A stretch of DNA of 64,000 nucleotides from Rosa chinensis (taxonomy: Eukaryota; Streptophyta; Magnoliopsida; Rosales; Rosaceae), in the NCBI RefSeq assembly GCF_002994745.2, contig NC_037091.1, forward strand, positions 3,775,501-3,839,500, in the 5' to 3' direction. The translations under genes were made by a program, and so were the position numbers. Positions within the stretch are counted from its first letter, which is position 1. The number at the start of each line of letters is the position of its first letter. The notes below the pieces were generated by a model. The model made no database searches, had not been told where the DNA came from, and saw nothing but the letters and a program-made list of their open reading frames with translations. Shown here in pieces: positions 34,478 through 45,745 of this stretch.

Positions 34478-37400
34478 TCATCTGGGGTGCTTATTTTTCT
34501 TCATCTTCAGATAGCTGAAAATGGGTTTCTGTGGAACAGGTATAGACTTGACTAGCCAACCAATTGGCCAAGAGATGACTGCAATCCCTATGCATACACC
34601 CCATTGTCCCCAATTCAACCTCTCTGTATCTGCAAATTTCTTGAGAACCTCCACCATCACGACCTGAAGAACAATTGTCACTGCAATGATCCCCATGAAC
34701 AACTTATTGGTATGTATTCCCTTGAACACATTCTTCTTCTCTAGCTTCCTTGCATTGAACTCATTGAACACCTGGCAAAGCACAAAAGTGTTGAAGATCA
34801 ATGTGTCCTTTACCTTATCACTGACACCAAAGATTGCTTTGCCCCTGAATTGTAAGATCAAGAGGACTGTTATCTGGTACAGTGCTTGAGGCAAGAGGTT
34901 CCTCCACATGATGTTTGTGATGAGAGGCTCTGTCCTTCCCACTGGTGGCTTCTCCATCAGTTCTCTTGTGGGTTTTTCTGTGGCAAGAGCAAGAGCTCCA
35001 AGTGTGTCCATGATCAAGTTGACCCACAATAACTGAACTGCTGTTAATGGAACTTGACCTGCTGAAACTGCCGCAACAAAGTTGATCACAAGAGCTGCAA
35101 CATTGACGGTGAGTTGGAATTGTATGAACTTCTGGATATTATTGTACACACATCTTCCCCACATCAAAACTGTCGCAACTGAAGCAAAGTTATCATCCAT
35201 GATCACAATATCTGAGCTCTCTTTAGCCACTTCTGTTCCTTGAATCCCCATAGAAAGTCCTATATCTGCTTCTTTTAATGCTGGTGCATCATTGGTGCCA
35301 TCACCCGTCACTGCAACTACATGACCTTTCTGTTTCAAGCATTGCACCATTAGAAGCTTATCAAACGGAGAAGACCTTGCCATCACTGAAATTTTCTCAA
35401 CTTTCTCCATTCTCTCTTCTGCCGTGTAGTTGCGAAATTCGACACCTTCTATTACTGCTCCGAGCATGGCCTGACCAGGCCTGAGTATCCCACACTCAGT
35501 GGCTATGGCTTTGGCAGTGAAAACATTGTCTCCGGTAATCATTTTGACGTTCACCCCTGCATATTGGCAATCTTCAACTGCTTTTCTCACACCTGGACGA
35601 CATGGATCTTTAAGGCCCACAAGTCCCAATAGGGTCAATCCATCTTCCTTTAGCACAACTTTCTGGTCTCCTTCAACTTGCTCCTCTGCTGGAACTTCTT
35701 TATGTGCGAACGCAATGCACCTGAGGCTGCTGGCTGCCATACCTTGAATAATCTGCTCAAAGTTCATTTTTTCATTGTAATCCATATCCTTAACAATTCC
35801 AGAGGCATCATAGTAACTTGTACACATTGCTAGTATCATTTCTGCTGCTCCTTTCCTGTGTACATGGATTGAGTTGTCTGCCTTTCTCTTCACCAGAACT
35901 CCACTTTGTTTCTTCTTCGAATTAAAGGCTTCGACGTGGAGAATGCTACAGCTCTTCACCACTTCCTCCATATTTATCTTCAACCCGTGTACTACCCATG
36001 AAAGAATAGCCTTTTCAGTGGGACTGCCAGAGATCTCAATTTCGGAATCCAAGCTAGGCCTGTACACACTGCCAGTTGTGTTGAGAGAAACCCCTTCTTG
36101 GATCAAGTTGAGAACATAAGGAGAAATAGATGAATAAGCTTCTTCTTCCACAGATTCTTTCCCCAACCAAAACTTAGTTACCTTCATCTGGTTCATGGTC
36201 AGAGTGCCTGTTTTGTCGGTACAAATTGTTGTAGCAGATCCCATGGTCTCACAAGCAGAGAGCTTCCGGACCATTGCATTATCAACCATCATTCTCTTCA
36301 TGGAATATGCAAGAGTGAGAGTCACAGCTAATGGTAGACCTTCTGGAATTGCTACCACAACAATTGTAACTGCTGCTGCTACAATCCCAATGACAGCGTT
36401 TGTTATGTCATCAGATTTGGTCTTGCTGCCATTGTACTCTTTGTTTCCACTCTCATCCTCGGTGTTCCCTGTGAAGTATCTGACCAACATGACTACAAGA
36501 ACAAAGAAAGCAACTGCCAAACCAACTTTACCTATCGAAGAAGTTAGCTTGTCTAGACGTGCTTGCAGGGGTGTCTTTTCACTGGTGTCTTGGCTAATTT
36601 GGCTCATCATTTCACCCCAATTCGTGTTCATCCCGACTGATGTGACAAGCATTCGACCATAACCATCAGCTATTTTAGTCCCAGAGAACAAGAAAGGCTT
36701 CTCAGTGACACTAATCTCAACATGGTCGCTCTCCCCTGTCATGCTTGATTCGTCTACTGATAAAGAGTGGCCTTCTAGAAGTAATCCATCAGCTGGAACT
36801 TGATCTCCAATTTTCAAGCAGATGACATCACCCACCACAATTTCGAATATTGAAATCAGTTGGCGCCTTCCATTTCTCACAGCCTCAATTTGGAGATTGT
36901 TGCTGACTTTGGACAACTTGTCAAACTGTCTGCTCTGTCTGTAGTTGCTTATGGCTGAAACAGAAATGACCAGAATGACCGCGAGACAAATGCTTCCACC
37001 GTCAATCCAACCTTCTTTCAATCCATGCTCTTTGATGCCGAATCCAAGAGAAAGCACCGCACAACCCAAGAGGATTAGGATTGTGAGGTCTTTGAAGGCT
37101 TCCCACACAAAATGGAGGAATCCTTGCGTTGGAGGTTTGTTGTATGTGTTAGAACCAAATGCTTCGTGCCTGGAGGCAATGTCGTCAGCATCATCACCAT
37201 TAATTCCGTGCACTGCATCAGTTTTGAGAACTGATGCCACTTCTTCAACTCCTCCCAGCTCCAGAAGCTGGTTGAGATTTTTCTCCTTCACTAGCTTAGT
37301 GAGGCTTTTTTGATCAACTTTGAAGCCATTAATGGCTGGCACCGAAACTGATTCAACACTAACAATGGAGTATGAGACTGAGCGCGATAAGAATGTGGCT

Positions 37401-37582
37401 CTTGTGGCTTTGGTGCCTTTGGGTTGAGAAGAAGGTGGTAAAGACAGGAAGGCTCTAGAGCAGTATATGGTGAGGAAAGCAGAATGCCATTTTCTTTTGC
37501 TTATGCCTAGACTACTGCTGGGAACATCAAGCAGCAATTCAATTCTCCCAAATTTTGCATGCAGCCTGGTAGCTTTTGACAT
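34478..37582 (-). CDS. ACA12-like: Plasma-membrane-type autoinhibited Ca2+-ATPase (P2B), intronless
   Basis: A 1034-residue ATP-driven Ca2+ exporter, presumably plasma-membrane, that lowers cytosolic Ca2+ after signalling. ATG 37582 is chosen because it aligns with the paralog's start (M-S-…-LHAK); the frame opens 60 bases earlier, but at a GTG. Visible in order: an N-terminal basic-aromatic calmodulin-binding-like segment (SKRKWHSAFLTIYCSRAFLS, from residue 28); TM1-2; actuator TGES (~282); TM4 PEGLP (~413); the phosphorylated Asp in CTDKTGTLTMNQ (D456); KGAAE ATP-site motif (~577); ITGDN (~682); the TGDGTNDAPAL hinge (~759); and C-terminal TM segments with NLIMDTLGALALATE. All key residues are intact and length is that of the family (ACA12/13 about 1020-1035). 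Intronless, as reported for Arabidopsis ACA12/13. ACA12 is described as weakly calmodulin-regulated and ACA13 as acting in stigma pollination responses. Assignment to one or the other is not possible here. Confidence 0.95.
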   Translation of the reverse strand: MSKATRLHAKFGRIELLLDVPSSSLGISKRKWHSAFLTIYCSRAFLSLPPSSQPKGTKATRATFLSRSVSYSIVSVESVSVPAINGFKVDQKSLTKLVKEKNLNQLLELGGVEEVASVLKTDAVHGINGDDADDIASRHEAFGSNTYNKPPTQGFLHFVWEAFKDLTILILLGCAVLSLGFGIKEHGLKEGWIDGGSICLAVILVISVSAISNYRQSRQFDKLSKVSNNLQIEAVRNGRRQLISIFEIVVGDVICLKIGDQVPADGLLLEGHSLSVDESSMTGESDHVEISVTEKPFLFSGTKIADGYGRMLVTSVGMNTNWGEMMSQISQDTSEKTPLQARLDKLTSSIGKVGLAVAFFVLVVMLVRYFTGNTEDESGNKEYNGSKTKSDDITNAVIGIVAAAVTIVVVAIPEGLPLAVTLTLAYSMKRMMVDNAMVRKLSACETMGSATTICTDKTGTLTMNQMKVTKFWLGKESVEEEAYSSISPYVLNLIQEGVSLNTTGSVYRPSLDSEIEISGSPTEKAILSWVVHGLKINMEEVVKSCSILHVEAFNSKKKQSGVLVKRKADNSIHVHRKGAAEMILAMCTSYYDASGIVKDMDYNEKMNFEQIIQGMAASSLRCIAFAHKEVPAEEQVEGDQKVVLKEDGLTLLGLVGLKDPCRPGVRKAVEDCQYAGVNVKMITGDNVFTAKAIATECGILRPGQAMLGAVIEGVEFRNYTAEERMEKVEKISVMARSSPFDKLLMVQCLKQKGHVVAVTGDGTNDAPALKEADIGLSMGIQGTEVAKESSDIVIMDDNFASVATVLMWGRCVYNNIQKFIQFQLTVNVAALVINFVAAVSAGQVPLTAVQLLWVNLIMDTLGALALATEKPTRELMEKPPVGRTEPLITNIMWRNLLPQALYQITVLLILQFRGKAIFGVSDKVKDTLIFNTFVLCQVFNEFNARKLEKKNVFKGIHTNKLFMGIIAVTIVLQVVMVEVLKKFADTERLNWGQWGVCIGIAVISWPIGWLVKSIPVPQKPIFSYLKMKKNKHPR

Positions 37583-37753
37583 GCTTTGTGCAAGTAGCAA
37601 TTTACGCACTGGATTGTTGGAAGAGAAAACAATGCTCACCACGTAAAACTTGAGAAAACGTTTCTGGGATTATTATTGTAAAGTTTTTAGAATGCAATGC
37701 TAGAATGCAGAATATTGGATAAGATGTTGTTTCCTTGATCTCATAAACGATCG

Positions 37754-37762
37754 TATTTATAA
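37754..37762 (-). promoter_or_regulatory. Candidate TATA box of first Ca2+-ATPase gene
   Basis: The minus strand reads ttataaata about 170 bases upstream of the ATG, the only strong TATA-like match in the proximal region. It would imply a leader of about 140 bases. Confidence 0.4.
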
Positions 37763-38103
37763 TCTGCATTACGTATCCCTGAAGAGTACGTGTATTAAAG
37801 AAATCGTTTTAGTGACGCTCACTGCAGGCATGGTCAACTATTCAGCGGACGTGTTTTTTCTTTGTTCTTTCGACGTAAAGCGATGCTCATTGGAAAGGAA
37901 GCTAGTTACCTTCCTGGTAATTATCTATCCTGTATTTCCTGTATGAACTATGATTTGAATAACTGCAGTTGAATCGTAGTATTGAAGATAGTGGACCATT
38001 AAATTTATATTGCCATATTCGTCGGTATGGTCTGAACATATGCAGGCGCGGCGGCGCCGCCTCAAAATGACGGCGAAGATTAAACTATTGATGATGATTT
38101 CAT

Positions 38104-38370
38104 TCTAGCTAGCTCCTACGTACCCACAGTTCCTTTTGTCGGGCAAAAAATGAAAAGGGTAGGAATATCACAACTACTACACCATAGTATACGACACGGT
38201 TCCCTTTCAAAAAAAAAAAAAAATATTACACGGTTTGATTTTATAATTTTTTTTTTTTTTTTTTTTTAGAATTATGGACTTCCTATTCTTAATCGGTTGA
38301 AACTAAAAAGACGTTTGCGACATGTACTCCACATTGCAAAAGGAACTTGGGTACGTTGGAGCTAGCTAGA
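38104..38370. mobile_element. Foldback element, ~35-bp arms
   Basis: ttctagctagctcctacgta, ...ccacagttcctttt, is inverted at 38336-38370 (aaaaggaacttgggtacgtt, ggagctagctagaa). Immediately downstream 'gggtacgtaggagctagcta' is repeated at about 38392-38412. Non-coding, with T/A homopolymers in the loop. Confidence 0.6.
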
Positions 38371-38419
38371 ATGGATATATACTGTGGCCTGTGGGTACGT
38401 AGGAGCTAGCTAGAATGGA

Positions 38420-39750
38420 TATACACTTGATTTTTTTCATGATACAAGAACGGATAACCCAATTGATAGCGCCACATACTCCATAGTACCAGGTTTAACA
38501 TTTTTAGCTTTATGACTCGAGTCTTGCCGCATGTCATGGGACTACCCATGGCAATATAATCACGAGCCTCATAATATCCAATTTAAGGCGTTTTGCACTT
38601 CACTTGAATCTTGCTACAAGTGAAGGGGCATTTTGATTAGCTAGGAAATGATGGCTATGTATAAGTGGTAATGTCACAGCACTCATTAACAGGTTTAAGT
38701 TTATCGGTTCCATATTAAGAACATATACACCCATAATCCAAGGGCAATTGCTGATTTGCCAACCAAATTGATACAACTAATCCACTATTCATCCAACATT
38801 CGCAATTCCCTCAAGCTTACACAATGCAACAATGAAAGGCAATTTGTCTGTCAATCCACTATTCACACTTCAAATTTGAATAATTTATTAGTTCAAAATA
38901 ATGTTAAACTTATCATTTGATTAATTGAATAATTAATAATGAGATTAATCTTACAATATTAATTTTAAAAAATTTAATGAATACTTTTCTTTTTTAACAA
39001 ATCAAGCATAGATATCTTTCCCCAAATAAAAAATATAGATATAGTTATCGTCAGAAAAAAAAAATCTTTGACAATTGATAGAATGACATTTATAGAATTT
39101 TTAGAAATACATTTCAGATTATTTTTTTTTCAACTTTCGAATTAATTTTTTGGTGAAAAACAAAAACAGAAAAAAAATATATACACACACATATCGTCGG
39201 TATTTAATTACAGCTGCCTGATCTCAATCCAACAGTTGTGATTAAAGAACTGTTGCCCAGATGTGTGTTTCCAAGCTACGATAATTGTGCAAGGTGTGGA
39301 GCCCACCCAAATCAGTCGGGCAAAACGCTGGGCAAGAAATGTCTGGGCAGCTTGTCCCCACGCAGGCCCCAACAATTAGTCAGGCGATTTTTTCATTTGT
39401 ACATTTTCCGATTGCTAACAATTGTCCCATTAGTCACTCAATGAGTGCACAGAGTCATGTGCTCTAACAGGTTTTCTTGAGAGTGACATTTAAATTGATC
39501 TCGAGTCCCACACAATGGTCTATATTGGGTTCCAAGTCCTAAATTGTGGGAATAGGATCTAGAGTCTAGACTTTGGTGCTCATCCGAACAATTTTGCATA
39601 TATTAAACTATCGAGTATATATACTTTTTAATAAACGAGCAACAATACACGTCGGTACTTATATTCAAATGTTATTGTCCATTTATTGAAAATATTTATA
39701 TAAGATGTTTATAAGAACAACTTCAATGGAGGCCACGCATCAAAAAAAAA
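38420..39750. other. No supported gene
   Basis: AT-rich intergenic DNA. The short open frame at 39238-39444 has no recognisable domain. I see no clear repeat boundary. Confidence 0.35.
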
Positions 39751-39754
39751 AAAA

Positions 39755-40005
39755 ATAGAGGCCAAATGATATATGTCACGTCTTAGTCAAGAACAATGTG
39801 GCGATTGCATCCGGAATGTCAAATTTTATAGTGTTTCCAACAGGTATGTCTAATCTTGTTTATTAACTGAATTTTTTTAAAAAAAAATAGAGGCCAAATG
39901 ATATATGTCACGTCTTAGTCAAGAACAATGTGGCGATAGATGCAATGTCAAATTTTTTAGTGTTTCCAACAGGTATGTCTAATCTTGTTTATTAACTGAA
40001 TTTGG
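39755..40005. repeat. Two-unit tandem duplication (~133 bp)
   Basis: 'atagaggccaaatgatatat', ...'aagaacaatgtggcgat' and 'gtttccaacaggtatgtcta' recur in order at 39755 and 39888. The second copy has lost a few bases. Non-coding. Confidence 0.85.
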
Positions 40006-40404
40006 TTGTATATCAAAATGGCCCCAGAAGACCAGGTCAAGTCTAGTCTTTTCTCAATTTAATCTCCACGTGTCTTATTACTAAATTGGTTGAAGATGCA
40101 ATAAGATGACTAATAAAAGTTTGACAAAGAAAAAACTCAAAAAGCTCAAGAAAGTGCAAAAATTGCTAATGTTATGCCAGATGTTAACCAAGATCAGCAT
40201 CTGCATTATCATCATATCCGAAAGCTACTATAATTTATTTTCTTCAAATTCTTGACTGAACACAATTTGAACGGTTTAAGTTTAGCAGATTTAGTTCGTT
40301 CATTGATTTAATCTTGTTCGATACCTTAACGATCACCAATTTGGTTGAAAATTTGCATAAGTGATCTATTCGTGGACTCCTAAGAAGTGAACGGTTGAGA
40401 AGAG

Positions 40405-42741
40405 GATGTCAGCACAGATGCAAAAGTGCGGACGTCCCTCCTCAGACCTCGATCAGGCGATGATGGAGGGGCTGCGGTTCCCTGTGTCGAACCAGGCCTC
40501 GATGACAGGACCCGCCCCGAATTTCACCCTGAAACCCGAGGTGGCCCTGTGGGGCCCACCTTAGGGATAACTCTACCAAAATTCGGCAGAGTCACCTCTA
40601 AAATGGACTACCCGAAAACCTGTAAAACACACAAAACTCAAATATACTAATCCCAAAGGTTATGCAGAGCAATACTACTATACACAGGGATATAACAGAG
40701 GAGTAAAGGATCAAGTGATCCTACACTGCGGAAGTAGTGACAACTATGCCTCAAATGTCATGTACGCCCGACCTCCACTAATTCGCCTGCAAACTGGGCA
40801 TTAGAAACCGAAAGGCCCAGGGGAAAGTAGACGAAAAACGTTAGCGTGAGTGGACAAAATAAACAACTCAAAGGAAGAAGGATTTCATACTTTCCCACAT
40901 TTATTCTCTTTAATAACCGATGCATGCAACAATTAGAAAAAAAAAAATACATTTAGCTTTAAATCCAAGAATTTCAAAACGATAAATTGACTAGCCTCGC
41001 TAGTCACCACATTTGAAAACTATATCGTAAAACCGAAATCTCATTTCTCAAGAAAATAAGACCAGCCCCGCTGGATACAGTGAAAATCGGACTAGCCCCG
41101 CTAGTCAAGCAACAATAAAATATGGGGAAGAAGTTTCACCATACAAAAGAAGGGAGCCTCCCAGGCTCGGGTCGGAGTGTCCCACACTCTGGAGCATCCC
41201 ATGCTCTGCTCTTACTCACCCACAAACACATAGTAAGTAGGGAGGAGTACTAATAGGCTAGCTAGCAATAAATATATATATATATAACGACCCAGGTATG
41301 GTGGGTAAAAACTAATAAATTCCAATAAATCCTTAAGGCTTCCCCATGTCCACGAATAAAGAAAACACGGGTACGATTCCCAACCGTACCCAGAAATTCT
41401 CGTAAAGTCGTATAAATTAACAGCGTGTCCCACACGCTAAAGAAATAAGTAGATTATCAATGAGGCATTCCCAATGCCAAAAATCGAATAAATAAACAAG
41501 AATTTATTCCATCGAAATCCCATTTCGAAAATCTTTCAGAAATCTCAAATCGACGATTATAAAGATAATATAAACAGTATAAATCTCGAAAATCACATCG
41601 AAAATCAATTCGTCGAAAATCAACATCAATTATAAATTCGAATCCGAGCATAACATCTTCATAACCAAAACTCACAACCGGTATAAAACATAAATACTTC
41701 ATGAGAATCATTATTTAAAAGTAAATCCATGAGATAATTCACAATTATCTTTATATGCTCGGAAAATACGTTAATAAAATAGAACAAGCTTTAATAAATA
41801 AATGCATGCATCACTTATTTAAAACAAACGTCCACTCACAGTACTATTGGCAACCACACAAACGAGTTCCTTCATCTAACCGTAGCTCGCGACATTGCCC
41901 TTCGACGGCGAGATGGGGACCGGAGGTGGCCGGAATCGCCGGAAATCGGCAAAAGTACCCAACTGCCACCGTAGCTTCCTCCGCTCCAAATCGAGGTTCT
42001 CCGGCCAAATCGTCGTGAAATACCTCCACAGACGTGACAAGGGGAAGAAACCGAGCTTGGGGGTGGCCGGATTGTGTCCTGGGTCGGCCGGAGGAGGAAG
42101 AAACCGGAGGGGGAAGAAATCGGCCGAGAGGGAAGAAAGAGTCGGGGAGAGAGAAAGAGAGAACTTACCCGGTTGGGTAGGTTTCCAAATATAGAAATCT
42201 ACCAACAGTAAATTTCCATATATATATATAACTTACCATGAACAGTAATTTCTGCATTTTTGGCCATAACTCTCACATACTAAGTTCGATTTTTACGCAC
42301 CACATATGCACGCGCTCGGTTTAATGTCCTCTACAACTTCCATGAAGAACATTTTCTCAAATTTTGACCCGAACAAAAAGTCAACTTTTAGGGCCACGAA
42401 AAGTACTAAACCGAAAGTAAAAGTGAAAGTAAAGGTCGTTTACCGTCCCAATGACTAGTAAACCGGTGAATTTAGGTTCGGGACGTTACACTCGATGTCG
42501 AGCCTTTGCTTGTAACGCTGGAGTCATCGATGAAGAGTTCAAAGTTAACCTTGATGGGCTTCTATGGGTTCAGGCTAGCTCTCCATGCACACCTTCGACT
42601 CTAATCAGCTGAGCCTTCGCCTTGATGGTGATGTCGTCCAAGATGTCCATAGTGTTTGGTCCGGCAACTGCAGCGCCTGAAACCACTGCCCGATCAAGGC
42701 CTGAGAAGGGACGTCCGCAATTTTGCATTTGTGCTGACGTC
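40405..42741. mobile_element. TIR element (~50-bp arms) hosting a solo LTR
   Basis: gatgtcagcacagatgcaaa, agtgcggacgtccct..ctcag.cct at the left is inverted at 42690-42741 (...agggacgtccgcaatttt, gcatttgtgctgacgtc). With the solo LTR (40503-42490) removed it is about 345 bp. The adjacent 40258-40400 shares 'cgatcaccaa(t)tt.g' and 'gtgatctat' with the foldback element at 42804-43198, so several relatives of one family are clustered here. Confidence 0.6.
40503..42490 (-). mobile_element. Family B solo LTR, reverse orientation
   Basis: Begins tgacaggaccc and ends gggacgttaca (LTR ends TG..CA in either sense), 1988 bp. TSD ctcga lies at 40498-40502 and 42491-42495. It aligns in reverse with the interrupted LTR at 11594-25917: shared 'gtcaacttttagggcc' and 'agcggggct' tracts, and the same first and last ten bases bar substitutions. 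Open frames inside (e.g. 41895-42194) are not genes. Confidence 0.9.
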
Positions 42742-42759
42742 CGCAATTTTGATCCGGTC

Positions 42760-42765
<6 letters not shown>

Positions 42766-42790
<25 letters not shown>

Positions 42791-42792
42791 AT
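42766..42792. repeat. (TG)n microsatellite
   Basis: About 12-13 TG units, next to the foldback element. Confidence 0.9.
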
Positions 42793-42803
42793 GTAATCTT
42801 GCT

Positions 42804-43198
42804 CAGGTGCGGATATTCGCATCTAAGCAAAAACGTACAGATTTTGTGTTTTTCCCCACTTTTCGATCACACATTCACATCTTACCGTTCAGTTTTTAGG
42901 TCCTAATGTATAGATCACCTCTGCAAAATTTCAGCCAATTTGGTGATCGTTAAGGAATCAAAAACTGCAATTTACATGAATGAACCAAATCTGTCGAACC
43001 GGAACCGTTCGTATATATTGTTGTAATTTGCAGTTTTGAATGCCTTAATGATCACCAAATTGGCTGACATTTTGCAGAGGTGATCTATACATTAGGACCT
43101 AAAAACTGAACGGTTAAGATGTGAATGTGTGATAAAAAAGTGGGGAAAAACACAAAATCCGTAAGGATCGCTGCGGACATCCGCAGTGGAGAACCGCT
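42804..43198. mobile_element. Foldback MITE, near-full-length palindrome
   Basis: The left arm (…gattttgtgtttttccccac, ...ttcagtttttaggtcctaat, ...ccaatttggtgatcgttaag) is inverted in the right arm (cttaatgatcaccaaattgg, ...attaggacctaaaaactgaa, ...gtggggaaaaacacaaaatc). The two arms total about 340 of 395 bp, with a loop around 42975-43035. The outermost part has 'gcggatattcgc' and 'gcggacatccgc', themselves small palindromes. Confidence 0.8.
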
Positions 43199-43220
43199 GT
43201 GTGTGTATGTATGTATGTTT

Positions 43221-43400
43221 GTATGTATATTATTAGGCCATGAAATTTCATAACTATTTCCAATTGATCTGGGAAATTGCCATGTAACAAACCCTTTCAT
43301 ATTGTTGTATGTATGTATATTATTAGGCCATGAAATTTCATAACTATTTCCAATTGATCTGGGAAATTGCCATGTATCAAACCCTTTCATATTATTTTGA
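43221..43400. repeat. Two-unit tandem duplication (90 bp)
   Basis: 'tattaggccatgaaatttca', ...'ggaaattgccatgta(a/t)caa' and 'accctttcatatt' repeat with a spacing of exactly 90 bp and almost no differences. Confidence 0.9.
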
Positions 43401-43770
43401 GGAAGAATCCCGCAGAATTCCGATTATAAAATTCCTTTTCAATTTATAAGGGTTGACCAGTCAGCAATGCTTAAAAAGAATGGTGCAACTACCGAGCTAC
43501 GATAAAGATGTTACGCTAAGTTGTTAGTTTCTTACCACATTTGTATTGACTTTGATCAGTCTTACACTTAAAGGACGTCTAGTTCTCGTGCAGCTGTAGT
43601 GTGGTCAAAAGAAGAATAAAAGAGAAGAAATTGAGAAGGTAGAAAGTTGAAAAAGAAGAAGATATATGGAAGGAGTCAAGGAAATACAAGGGGCACTACG
43701 TAGTGAGTTTACTATAACTTCGTGTTCAATTCCCTAACAAAGCTAGTCTTTAACAACTTCCACCTGAAAG

Positions 43771-43960
43771 CTAGTGTGATCGGTATTGTAATATTTTTTT
43801 TCTGCAAAGAAATGGGTACCGACACAACGGACACTTGTGATCGGTCTCCAGGCCTCCAGCCACGAGAGAATACAATGTCCATGAAAAATGTGTAAGCAGG
43901 GGTAAGCGTATAGCTACCAGACCATCCTCAAAGTCGTCTGTAGATTTACCATGCCACACG
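43771..43960 (-). pseudogene. RING-H2 finger fragment with frameshift
   Basis: The minus strand gives ...DGLVAIRL in one frame, then PCLHIFHGHCILSWLEA in the next, then DHKCPLCRYPF back in the first. Joined conceptually these are the C-x-H-xx-H-xx-C and CPLC pairs of a RING-H2 E3 ligase. Two frame changes break it, and only the C-terminal half of a RING is present. Ubiquitin-ligase origin is inferred from the spacing. Confidence 0.6.
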
Positions 43961-44165
43961 ACCTATTAACTCTCACTCTCTCCGGCCAACTCCTCATGGC
44001 TGGTTTAGTTGCAAGCTAGCTTAAGCCTAGGCTTGTATGCTATTTCCGATTCCTCAAGGGCTTTCTTATTCCCTTGCAATCCTAGTATTGGTTTCGTTTG
44101 TAACGGGATGATCGATTCAAATACGTCTAATTCTGAAATGTCATCGGATAAGGCCATAATATCAA

Positions 44166-45581
44166 GGGAAAATTTTGCAAACAGTACATCAACTAAAGGC
44201 CACTAATAATTTCTATACATAAAGTTCCAAACCAAACATTTTGGTACACGGAATTTGAAGACCGACCCACTTTCTGTACACGACGTCAATAACGCTGTGA
44301 GATCTCTGCCAGCTGGCATACTTTTTGGGCTAAATTGGTCTCTATCTCTTTCTTACTTTGGCCATCCAACACTATCTCTCTCTCTTACTCTGGCCACCCA
44401 TCTCTCCCTCTCATAGCTATATCCGATCAGTATTTCACTGGCGGCTGAAACAACACCACCTCCACAACCACAAGTAATAGCAGCGGCGGCACCAGCATTC
44501 AATCCACCAAGAAGTAGCAGCTGGCTGCCATTTGCGACCGGTTAGTCACCGAGAAAAAGCACAACAAGCAGAGATCCAACCCAGCCATGTGAGCTCTTAA
44601 CCTCTGGATATATCATCAAACTAATTACCTGATAGACATGTTCGAAATAATCAAGATCAGAACAACTAGTGGCTTTAGAAACAACTAGTTTCCAAAATGG
44701 CATCCCATCTCCCTAATCATCCATACACAGAACAATGAATCTCTACAATATTACGTGAACTAAATATAGAAATGAATATCAATTTTTGAGAAACCCTGCT
44801 TGATTTCAATTGGAGTTGCAGTCACACCTATAACAAGAATCAAAATTAGATTCTGTGAAGGGATTTTCAATCGGGAATTGAAGTATTGTGATATCGAAAC
44901 GCACCTCTTCGACGAGGTTGGCTAGCTGCAAGAGAGTACCTTTGGCGTCCATCAACAATGCATCGTCGGCTCCGGGAGGCGATCGGAAGGCTTCGCCAGA
45001 GCGAATTGGTGTTGAAGAGAAGCGAATGTGTGGAGGACATGTGGTGGTCGCCGGGATTGAGTTTGGTGGGTGTGGATTTGGAAGCTGGAGGACAAGCGGT
45101 GGTCGCCGGGATTGAGCTTTCTGGGTTTGGGTGTGGGGGGAGAGAGAGAGCTAGAGGAGATTCATCGATTTGGGTTCTTCGTTTTAGGGCTTTTCCATTC
45201 TGGAAATTTCGGGGTCTATAAGAGAGTAAGAATCGTGGGACTTCTGGAGGTAGAGGAGAGCATGTATGGCGCTGGCCTTCTGGTGGTGACTCATCTCCGG
45301 CTTGGTGAGCTTCAGTTCGTGCCCATGGGGGCAGAGAGTGGTGGGTCTGTGGAATAAGAGAGTGAGTCAGAGTGAAGAGAGAGTCAGAGAGGAAACCGAT
45401 GAAAGTACTAAATTACCCTCCGACGAATGAATAATGGCATAAGGGCTAACGACGTCATTGATGTTGTGTCTATATAATGGGTCAGGCTTCAGATCTCATG
45501 TACCAAAATGTTCGGTTTGAAACTTTATGTATAGAAATTATTAGTTGCCTTTAGTTGGTGTACTGTTTGTGAAATTTTCCC
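44166..45581. mobile_element. Pack-MULE-like element, ~115-bp TIRs, 9-bp TSD
   Basis: The left arm gggaaaattttgcaaacagt, acatcaactaaaggc... is inverted at the right (...gcctttagttggtgtactgt, ttgtgaaattttccc). The 9-bp TSD taatatcaa lies at 44157-44165 and 45582-45590. TIR length and a 9-bp TSD are the Mutator signature. The interior is GC-richer than the arms and looks like host gene pieces. On the plus strand 44440-44550 reads PPPQPQVIAAAAPAFNPP. On the minus strand an exon-like GADDALLMDAKGTLLQLANL ends at a GT (about 44905), with an acceptor-like 'cttgttatag' further on. The source gene is not identified. No transposase. Confidence 0.8.
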
Positions 45582-45745
45582 TAATATCAAACAACTTCAA
45601 AGTCTTGTCGTAGATGTCCACATCGATAAGAGCACCACCACCATCATTAGTTCATCACAGGGTTGGCCTTGAGAATTCGGAGGCACGAGGTAAACTAAAT
45701 ACACGGAGCTTAGGAGTTGAGATCTTTCGATATGTTTAACTATTA

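Noticed and set aside
35278..37313. Several plus-strand open frames of 68-155 codons across the first ATPase
   Set aside because: Antisense shadows of a well-supported conserved gene. The same applies at 58789-61476.
37583..37642. 20-residue N-terminal extension of the first ATPase starting at GTG
   Set aside because: No ATG, and the paralog starts at the position of the internal ATG (37582).
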